Of a stretch of 35,717 nucleotides of DNA, positions 29,149-35,717 are shown piece after piece; positions within the stretch are counted from its first letter, which is position 1, and each line of letters starts with the position of its first letter. The notes under the pieces were generated by a model. It worked only from the letters and a program-made list of their open reading frames with translations, was not told the DNA's origin and did not search any database. The position numbers were made by a program, and so were the translations under genes. This DNA comes from Propionibacteriaceae bacterium. Lineage in GTDB: Bacteria; Actinomycetota; Actinomycetes; Propionibacteriales; Propionibacteriaceae. The DNA is taken from positions 1-35,717 of the forward strand of contig JAIRVA010000277.1 in NCBI GenBank assembly GCA_031254155.1, given 5' to 3'.

Positions 29149-30909
29149 GTGGCGACCAAACAATGCGCCTGGGATGGGTGCGAGGCGCTTGCCGCCTACG
29201 GCGCCCGGACGAAGCCTGCGTGGTGCGACGCGCACATCACCGCGATACTCCGGCAAGGCTGCCTTGAACCGCTGGAGGCATTCAGTTCCCCGACCGCTTG
29301 GAGGCTGACACGTTGTCTGAAGTGCGGCTGCGAAGCGCACTACCGATTTGTTTACACCCTCGACAAGAACGCCGAAGGCGAGGCGACCTGTCGGGCCTGC
29401 TACTGGTCAAGTTGGGCCACGCAAGGACTTGCCTTGGGAGCCACGGCAAGCAGCCCCGGGCTTTCTGACCTCGATGCCGATGAGGCGCGGGCATTTGCAG
29501 AAGCACGCGGGTACGACTATCTCGGGGCCTTGCAGCCTCCCGCCCATCGAGTTCGTTGCCAGTATTGCGGGCGGATCAGTGCCGAGCGAATCGGTGACAT
29601 TGGTTGGGGCTGTAGTTGCCAGGTGAACCCGCGCCGAGAAGTCCTGGCGAAGCCAACCGCTACGTTGTTGCGTGACTCGGCTTCGGCAGCGAGCAAGTGG
29701 TGGGACCACGGGCGAAACCCCGCCGACCTTTGGGCCACTGTGGGCGAGCGGACCCGGCGCAAGGCTTGGTGGTTATGTCCCGAGTGTGGCTTGAGTTTTG
29801 ATGCGAGCGTCAAGGACATGTTCGCAGGTGCCCAGTGCCCCAACTGTTCGGCCCGACGCAATGCGGAAAGGTCAGCTCAGCATTCACTGAAACGAATGGC
29901 ACCAGTGAGTGCCTCCCCCACCTTGGTCGCTGCTTGGGTTGACGATGCAGACCCGACGACAGTCATGCTGGGCGACTACACGAGCCACCACTTCCGCTGT
30001 ACGAACGGGCACGAAGTGACGGCGAACCCGTACTCGTATCTGCAACGCGGTTGCCCTGTGTGTCGTGGGCAGACGACCCGTGAGGCGAATCAGACGGCGC
30101 GTCTCGCGGCCTTTGCAGAAGGCCGTGAACATCCTGGTCGGACGCTCAACCCCGAATTGGTCGAACAATGGCACCCGACCCGGAACGGGAAACTGCGACC
30201 CGCTGACGTTGGACCCACGTCCAGGCGGCGCGTGTGGTGGCGAGAGCCCAGTTGCGGACACGAATGGGAAGCCACCCCCGCCGAGCGAGACAAGCGCGAA
30301 CGCCTGCGCTGCCCGGCGTGTCGGACAATCCTCGACTCGCTTGCCTGGCATTACCCGGACCTCGCGGCAGAGTGGTCGCCCGACAATCCTCGGACAGCCT
30401 GGCAGGTGCGTCCGAGCGGAAACCTGTCGTTCATCCCCGAGTGGATCTGTGCGACGGACCCCTCGCACCGCTGGCGGATCGGGACCAACGTTCGTGTGCA
30501 TGGCTCGCCCTGCCCGCTTTGCCGCGAGAGCGGCAAGTCACTCGTTGAACTACGCTACTTCGACTCATTACGTACTGTGTCCGGGGAGGCCTTCAGCGGT
30601 CTGTCGATGCGAAGCGAGGCGTTCGCGCGACGGTCAGCATGGGTACCTGACGTGACTGTCCATCTCAGCGACGGGCGCATCTTGCTCGTTGAGTACGACG
30701 GAAGCTATTGGCACGCGGACAAGACCGATGTTGACCGTGAGAAGTCGTGCGATCTGCTCGCGGCCGGAGCACTCGTTGTTCGCCTCCGCGAAACACCACT
30801 GCCGTCGCTCGGCATTGACTCGCGCGGCTACCTGGAACTGCCCGTCAGCTCCACTGTTCCCGACCCCGAGCGGGCCGTTGCCGCAATCCGTTCCTGGCTC
30901 AAGCATTGA
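29149..30909 (+). CDS. Multi-zinc-ribbon/treble-clef array protein (DUF4379-like) with C-terminal PD-(D/E)XK/Vsr-like nuclease domain
   Basis: GTG start 29149, 7 nt after the exonuclease stop. About seven Cys-rich modules (e.g. CPECGLSFD...CPNC, FRCTNGHEVTANPYSYLQRGCPVC, PSCGHEWEATPAE...CPAC, CATDPSHRWRIGTNVRVHGSPCPLC); C-terminal VPDVTVHLSDGRILLVEYDGSYWHADKTDVDREKSCDLLAAGALVVRLRE. Confidence 0.83.
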   Translation: MATKQCAWDGCEALAAYGARTKPAWCDAHITAILRQGCLEPLEAFSSPTAWRLTRCLKCGCEAHYRFVYTLDKNAEGEATCRACYWSSWATQGLALGATASSPGLSDLDADEARAFAEARGYDYLGALQPPAHRVRCQYCGRISAERIGDIGWGCSCQVNPRREVLAKPTATLLRDSASAASKWWDHGRNPADLWATVGERTRRKAWWLCPECGLSFDASVKDMFAGAQCPNCSARRNAERSAQHSLKRMAPVSASPTLVAAWVDDADPTTVMLGDYTSHHFRCTNGHEVTANPYSYLQRGCPVCRGQTTREANQTARLAAFAEGREHPGRTLNPELVEQWHPTRNGKLRPADVGPTSRRRVWWREPSCGHEWEATPAERDKRERLRCPACRTILDSLAWHYPDLAAEWSPDNPRTAWQVRPSGNLSFIPEWICATDPSHRWRIGTNVRVHGSPCPLCRESGKSLVELRYFDSLRTVSGEAFSGLSMRSEAFARRSAWVPDVTVHLSDGRILLVEYDGSYWHADKTDVDREKSCDLLAAGALVVRLRETPLPSLGIDSRGYLELPVSSTVPDPERAVAAIRSWLKH

Positions 30910-30968
30910 CTCGTCAGTGATGGAGCGTACACTGGGTGTACATAGTTCAGACTGTTGAAGGAGGAGAC

Positions 30969-31220
30969 GTGCCAACTGTCGGTGTCAGGGAGTTTCGGGA
31001 AGACCTGTCGACCTACCTCGATTCGCCGACCCCGGTCCAAGTCACCCGTAATGGCCGAGTTGTCGGTGTCTTCACCCCCGCTGAGCCCTTGGGGCCATTC
31101 GACCCGGTCGCGTTCCGTCGGGCCACTGAAGCCGTCGCATCCCAGTTGGCGGCGGCCGGTGTCGACGTGGAGGACATTGTGAACGACTTCGACCAAGCCA
31201 GGCATCGCCGTCATGCCTAA
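30969..31220 (+). CDS. Phd/YefM-type antitoxin
   Basis: VPTVGVREFREDLSTYLDSPTPVQVTRNGRVVGVFTPAEP; GTG at 30969 after ggaggag RBS. Confidence 0.85.
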   Translation: MPTVGVREFREDLSTYLDSPTPVQVTRNGRVVGVFTPAEPLGPFDPVAFRRATEAVASQLAAAGVDVEDIVNDFDQARHRRHA

Positions 31221-31659
31221 CCGTTCGCTCATTCTTGACGCGAACATCCTCATCCGGGCGATCCTGGGTACCAAGGCTAGTCAATTGTTGCTGACAGCCG
31301 CCGGGCGGATCTCCCTGTTCGCCCCCAGCGCCGCCTATCACGACGCCCGCCACTACCTGCCCAAGATTCTTCTCTCCCGAGAGATCGGTGATCCGGAGTC
31401 CGCCTTGGTCGCGCTCGACGAGCTTGAATCCCTCGTCATCCCGCTGGAATCGGCCCTCTACGAGGCGTGGCGGGACGAGGCGCTGATTCGTTTGGGCCGC
31501 CGCGGTCCGGAGGACTGGCCGATCCTGGCCGCTGCCCTTGCCATCGACTGCCCGATGTGGACCGAGGACCGGGACTTCTTCGGAGCCGGCGTCGCGACCT
31601 GGACAACTGATCGGGTCGGCCTCTTCTTTCGTAACCTCCCCGCGCCCGAGCCCAGATGA
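31213..31659 (+). CDS. PIN-domain toxin (VapC-like)
   Basis: LILDANILIRAILG ... EDWPILAAALAIDCPMWTEDRDFFGAGVATW; overlaps antitoxin by 8 nt. Confidence 0.87.
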   Translation: MPNRSLILDANILIRAILGTKASQLLLTAAGRISLFAPSAAYHDARHYLPKILLSREIGDPESALVALDELESLVIPLESALYEAWRDEALIRLGRRGPEDWPILAAALAIDCPMWTEDRDFFGAGVATWTTDRVGLFFRNLPAPEPR

Positions 31660-31726
31660 CGAGGGCAGGAACGCCGTTGCACGCCGATTGTCGCTGTGTT
31701 ACGGTGTGAGCGCGGAGGAGTACAGA

Positions 31727-31825
31727 CGATTGAGGTGAGAGAAGTGAGGACTTGGACGCGTAGCGTCAAGTCTTGCTCTCACTTCCGAACCGATTGAAGT
31801 CTGTTGAGCGGCGAAGCCGCGAGCA
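31727..31825 (+). repeat. Structured repeat, copy 3 (same orientation as copies 1/2)
   Basis: Ungapped 99-nt alignment to 26828-26926 with about 11 differences by hand; hairpin arms preserved by compensatory changes. Confidence 0.85.
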
Positions 31826-31896
31826 TGACCGTGTCAGCGACGGCTGGCGTCTCATCCACGACGGTCCGAGTCAACAATCATTCTCGAAAGGGCAAC

Positions 31897-32250
31897 ATGT
31901 CACGGTGGTACATCCCAGACGGGTACATCCCGCCCGCGAGTACGGGGGCCGAGGTCTCGCACGAGTCCATCTGCGTACTCAATGACACCCCCGACGCGGT
32001 CATGTTCACACTCACGGCCTTTTTCGCCGACCGGGACCCCGAGCGGTCCGAGCCCATCACTCTGCCTGGTCACCGGGCGGTCCACCTCCGGACGGCCGAC
32101 CCCGCGCAGGTCGGGGGCCTCCGTCTCATTCCCGGCGTACCCTACGGCCTGGTCATCGAGTCCGACGCCAACCTGCACCTCCAGTACAGCCGCCTGGACA
32201 CCACCCAGCCGGCGTACACCCTGATGACCGCCGTACCCCCGCGCGGGTGA
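31897..32250 (+). CDS. Sensory-rhodopsin-transducer (ASRT/PF07100)-like protein
   Basis: MSRWYIPDGYIPPASTGAEVSHESICVLNDTPDAVMFTLTAFFADRDPERSEPITLPGHRAVHLRT. Confidence 0.8.
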   Translation: MSRWYIPDGYIPPASTGAEVSHESICVLNDTPDAVMFTLTAFFADRDPERSEPITLPGHRAVHLRTADPAQVGGLRLIPGVPYGLVIESDANLHLQYSRLDTTQPAYTLMTAVPPRG

Positions 32251-32299
32251 CTCCACCCGAAGGCGCTGGAAGTACGCCCGCCCGAGTAAAGTAGGGGGT

Positions 32300-32821
32300 A
32301 TGCCCGAACAACTCATTATCGGCTTCAACCCGATGGCGGCGGCCAACCGGGTCGCGTACACCGGTAGCGTTGTCCGTGGTCGCGTGATGTGGCTCGTGGT
32401 GGCGGCCCTGATGTGTACCGCGATCTGGGTCTGGCAGCGGACATCCATGTCCGCGAGTACCACGGCGCTGATGTACGGTGTCGGCCTCGGTTTGTCGGTG
32501 GTGTGGCTCGTGGTCGCCCTCATCAACTGGGCGCGCGCCAAGTCGGCGCTCGCGGCGATCTCCCCGGGGATCGCGGCGGCGGTGGACCGGCAGGGGATGT
32601 GGCTCAAGGGTACGGGGATGGCGTGGCCCGAAATCGCCCGCGTCGCGATCATGCCGAGTCGCTTCGGGGGTTCGCCGTACCTCGTCGTCGAACGGGTCGA
32701 CGGGCACCTTGCCAGCATCTCCCTGGCCGATCTTGACGTCATCCCGGGGACCATCGACGCCGCTGTCCGGTCGTTCTCCGGCGGTACCCAGGCCATCGAC
32801 ACATCCAAACTCGGCAACTGA
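32300..32821 (+). CDS. Hypothetical two-TM membrane protein
   Basis: Two hydrophobic helices followed by a soluble C-terminal domain (WLKGTGMAWPEIARVAIMPSRFGGSPYLVVERVDGH). Confidence 0.65.
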   Translation: MPEQLIIGFNPMAAANRVAYTGSVVRGRVMWLVVAALMCTAIWVWQRTSMSASTTALMYGVGLGLSVVWLVVALINWARAKSALAAISPGIAAAVDRQGMWLKGTGMAWPEIARVAIMPSRFGGSPYLVVERVDGHLASISLADLDVIPGTIDAAVRSFSGGTQAIDTSKLGN

Positions 32822-33088
32822 CCCAGGCGAGGGGCATCCGGGAGACGTCGGCCCCGCGTACGTAAAGGAAGTGCTGATCTACGCTGTGTCGTCAGCCGGG
32901 CGTCCGGCGGAGTGAGATCCGTCCACCATATGGTGTACGTGGACTGGACGTCCACCGCACCATGTGGGAGGCGGAGATCGCCCGTCCGGGCGGTCGGATG
33001 GCGGCACATGGTAGATCAGTGGTTCCTATAAGACAGTAGACTGATGACAGGTCGTACGTGACCATTCATTTCGAGTTCAGGAGAGAAC

Positions 33089-34114
33089 ATGCCCATAGCA
33101 AACCCAGAGGTTTATGCTGAAATGATCAAGCGGGCGAAGGACGGCAGCTACGCCTACCCCGCGATCAATATCACATCCTCACAGACGCTCAACGCCGCGA
33201 TGGCCGGCTTTGCCGAGGCCGGGTCCGACGGCATCGTGCAGATATCGACGGGCGGCGCCGAGTACGCCTCTGGTCCGACAATCAAGAAGATGGTCGACGG
33301 GGCCGTCGCGCTGGCCGAGTACGCCCACGTGATCGCCAAGAACTATCCCGTCAACATCGCGTTGCACACCGACCATTGCCCCAAGGAGAAGCTGGACACG
33401 TACGTCCGCCCGCTGCTCGCCGTCTCGGCTGAGCGCGTGAAGGCCGGCAAAGACCCGCTGTTCGGGTCGCACATGTGGGACGGTTCGGCGGTCGGGACGA
33501 AGGAGAACCTCGTCATCGCCCAGGAGCTGCTGAAGCTCACGGCGGCCAACAAGCAGATCCTCGAGATCGAGGTCGGCGTCGTCGGCGGCGAGGAGGACGG
33601 CATCGTCGGCGAGATCAACGAGAAGCTGTACTCGACCGTGGCCGACGGCCTCGCGACCATCGAGGCGCTCGGCCTCGGCGAGAACGGCCCGTACATCACG
33701 GCCCTCACCTTCGGCAATGTTCACGGCGTGTACAAGCCGGGTCACGTCAAGCTGCGCCCCGAGATCCTCAAGGAGATCCAGGACGCGGTGGGGGCGAAGT
33801 ACGGGGTTGACAAGCCGTTTGCGCTCGTCTTCCACGGTGGTTCGGGCTCGTCCGCGCAGGAGATCTCTGACGCGGTCGACTACGGCGTCATCAAGATGAA
33901 CATCGACACCGACACTCAGTACGCGTTCACGCGCCCCGTGGCCGACTTCATGCTCCGCAACTACGACGGCGTACTGAAGATCGACGGCGAGGTTGGCAAC
34001 AAGAAGCTGTACGACCCGCGCGCCTGGGGCAAGATCGCCGAGGCCGGGCTCTCCGCCCGCGTCATTGAGGCGGCCAACCAGTTGCGGTCCGCGGGCCAGA
34101 CCTTCGCGGCGTAA
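33089..34114 (+). CDS. fba: Class II fructose-bisphosphate aldolase
   Basis: MPIANPEVYAEMIKRAKDGSYAYPAINITSSQTLNAAMAGFAEAGSDGIVQISTGGAEYASG; HTDHCPKEKL; FHGGSGSS; MNIDTDTQYAF. Confidence 0.97.
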   Translation: MPIANPEVYAEMIKRAKDGSYAYPAINITSSQTLNAAMAGFAEAGSDGIVQISTGGAEYASGPTIKKMVDGAVALAEYAHVIAKNYPVNIALHTDHCPKEKLDTYVRPLLAVSAERVKAGKDPLFGSHMWDGSAVGTKENLVIAQELLKLTAANKQILEIEVGVVGGEEDGIVGEINEKLYSTVADGLATIEALGLGENGPYITALTFGNVHGVYKPGHVKLRPEILKEIQDAVGAKYGVDKPFALVFHGGSGSSAQEISDAVDYGVIKMNIDTDTQYAFTRPVADFMLRNYDGVLKIDGEVGNKKLYDPRAWGKIAEAGLSARVIEAANQLRSAGQTFAA

Positions 34115-34130
34115 GGACTGACGGTACGAG

Positions 34131-34157
34131 GGGGAGCGGGGGTACCCGCTCCCCTTT
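34131..34157 (+). terminator. Rho-independent terminator downstream of fba
   Basis: GGGGAGCGGG-GGTA-CCCGCTCCCC followed by TTT. Confidence 0.85.
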
Positions 34158-34251
34158 GTCGTACTCAACGTCGTACTGCCGAAACAGGGCTTGGCTCATC
34201 AAGAGCGGGTGGACTTTCGCGGCATCATGCCGCTGAACCACGCCGCATCAT

Positions 34252-34803
34252 CTACAGGAGGTACTTGTCGCTGGCGACGGCGGCCTGGAGGGTGGTCAGC
34301 GTGGCGGCGCGGTCCTGATGGGTCGTGTCGATCGCGTGCCGTTCCCAGGCGCCGAGGGCCGCGAACTGGTCCCACATCGCGCCGAGCGGCCCGGCCGCGG
34401 TCAGCGCGTTCGTACCCCGGGCCTGGGCGCGGCGGATCGTCTCGTCGCGGGCGGGGCGCAGGACGAGGTAGTGCATCCGCGGCCCGCGGGCCAGGAGGAA
34501 GTGGTAGAGCATCCACGGCCCGATGACGCCGTCGACGATGGTGGTGTAGCCGCCGGCCGCGAACGTCGTCGCCGCCTTGACGATGACACGCATCACGACG
34601 CGGTTCTGGGAGTCGGACTCGGGGAGATACGGCGGGATGGCGCCGCTCACAATTGAGCGCCAGAAATCATCGGTCAACAGGTGGACCGCGCGCGGGCAAG
34701 CGGCAGCGAAAGCCCTGCTCATCGTCGTTTTTCCAGCCCCGGGCGGGCCAGTCATGATGATGATGTCAGCGCCGAAGGTTGACGTCAGTCCTGGATCTCC
34801 CAC
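34252..34803 (-). CDS. P-loop ATP-binding protein (small-molecule-kinase / zeta-toxin-like fold)
   Basis: IIIMTGPPGAGKTTMSRAFAAACPRAVHLLTDDFWRSI. Confidence 0.75.
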   Translation of the reverse strand: MGDPGLTSTFGADIIIMTGPPGAGKTTMSRAFAAACPRAVHLLTDDFWRSIVSGAIPPYLPESDSQNRVVMRVIVKAATTFAAGGYTTIVDGVIGPWMLYHFLLARGPRMHYLVLRPARDETIRRAQARGTNALTAAGPLGAMWDQFAALGAWERHAIDTTHQDRAATLTTLQAAVASDKYLL

Positions 34804-34883
34804 CTGACAATCTTCTCACGACTGACACCCTTTCCGCGCCCCGGGGGAGGTTCGGTACGACAGGTCGTACCGATCGGGCGTGA

Positions 34884-35717
34884 TCACGGGCCCAGGAGAG
34901 CGAGGGGTACGACCGTCACACCGTCCGGCCGCCGGAAGGCCCGGTCGCCGGTGTTGATCAGGAGTTTGTCGATCACGCGGTGGGGGATCTGGTCCCCTAG
35001 CCAGTTCAGGTGCACCACGTCGGCAGGCCGGACGCCGGCCGAGAGCTTGACCGCAATGGCGAGGACACGGGCATCGGCTCGTTCAACGATGAGGTCGATC
35101 TCATGGGTACCATCGCTTGTTCGGAGGTGGTGAACGGTCGCGTGCCCGGCCAGCACTCGCACTGTCTGAGCAGCGAGTGATTCGAAAAGCGCACCCAGGA
35201 AGGTACCGTCCCTGGGAAAGTCCGGCTCGCCGTCGCCACGGATGAGCGATCCGGCCGTCGTGCCGACGAGGCGGGCCGCCAACGCGGGGTCGACCAAGTG
35301 GTGTTTGGGTGCCTTCGCCAAGCGTTTGAGGTGGGAAAACCGGGGTTCCCAAGCCGGGATGGGGTCGAGTACCCAGATTCGCCTGAGGAGTTCGCGATAG
35401 GCCAGATGAGTGGGTTTGGAGAGCGAACCGGGTTCACCGGGTGTTGCAGCCCGGAGGATGACGGACTCGGCGGCCGTCGTACTGGTAGCAGCCGCGTACG
35501 CCGCCAGCAGGTTGCGTAACGCCGATGGGTTGCGGACAACGCCGCCAGCGTCTGCGATGTCCCGGTCGACGATGCGGTCGATGTAGCCGTCAAGGAGGTA
35601 GGGGCGGGCATCGGGGTGCTGGCGTCGGATGCCGGGCAGGCCGGAGGCCAGAATCTCGTTGACATAGTCGACTGTCGACAGGGAGGTACGCCCGCCGACT
35701 GCGGTCTCCTCGCCCGC
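34884..35717 (-). CDS. AAA ATPase/DUF4143 protein, N-terminus beyond window edge
   Basis: Hand reading upstream of the track start (35321, a TTG) stays open: RPYLLDGYIDRIVDRDIADAGGVVRNPSALRNLLAAYAAATSTTAAESVILRAATPGEPGSLSKPTHLAYRELLRRIWVLDPIPAWEPRFSHLKRLAKAPKHHLVDPALAARLVG. Confidence 0.85.
   Translation of the reverse strand, partial: AGEETAVGGRTSLSTVDYVNEILASGLPGIRRQHPDARPYLLDGYIDRIVDRDIADAGGVVRNPSALRNLLAAYAAATSTTAAESVILRAATPGEPGSLSKPTHLAYRELLRRIWVLDPIPAWEPRFSHLKRLAKAPKHHLVDPALAARLVGTTAGSLIRGDGEPDFPRDGTFLGALFESLAAQTVRVLAGHATVHHLRTSDGTHEIDLIVERADARVLAIAVKLSAGVRPADVVHLNWLGDQIPHRVIDKLLINTGDRAFRRPDGVTVVPLALLGP

Noticed and set aside
26751-31825. Integrative element inserted at the tRNA 3' end
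   Set aside because: No second copy of the tRNA 3' segment (e.g. TTCGAATCCGACTGGGGGCA) was found at the distal end and no integrase ORF is visible; only the structured repeat brackets the block.
34252-34803. Zeta-toxin TA system
   Set aside because: A P-loop GPPGAGKTT is present but no epsilon-like antitoxin is adjacent; left as a generic small P-loop kinase-like protein.

Overview
High-GC actinobacterial-type chromosomal segment (taxonomic inference from gene content and synteny only). Most of it is core metabolism: a HAD-IIA phosphatase fragment, a sortase, ilvD, a DeoR / APC-permease / glycerol-kinase-like / two-FAD-oxidoreductase operon, mazG, guaA, add, a CPA1 antiporter, a chorismate mutase, the eno-ftsB/divIC-DUF501-ppx block followed by a tRNA, and class II fba. 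Three stretches look accessory. (1) 13.6-16.5 kb holds an XRE-HTH/ImmA metallopeptidase overlapping an unknown 219-aa ORF, a DUF4143 ATPase fossil, and a MntA/HepT (nucleotidyltransferase/HEPN) pair. (2) 21.5-23.0 kb holds an AAA/DUF4143 ATPase behind a hairpin and three 23-nt-spaced iterons. (3) 26.8-31.9 kb lies between the tRNA and an ASRT-like gene. It carries a VbhA-Fic module (the antitoxin ORF is absent from the supplied track), a DEDDh-exonuclease/BRCT gene in operon with a multi-zinc-ribbon PD-(D/E)XK-like nuclease, and a Phd/PIN pair. It is bracketed by about 99-bp structured repeats whose copies show compensatory base changes, and it is depleted for the GTAC tetranucleotide that is otherwise strikingly frequent in the window. 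The exonuclease-BRCT/zinc-array-nuclease pair is my best candidate for an undescribed (possibly defence) system. No functional claim was tested: no database search or folding program was run, and all counts are by hand.
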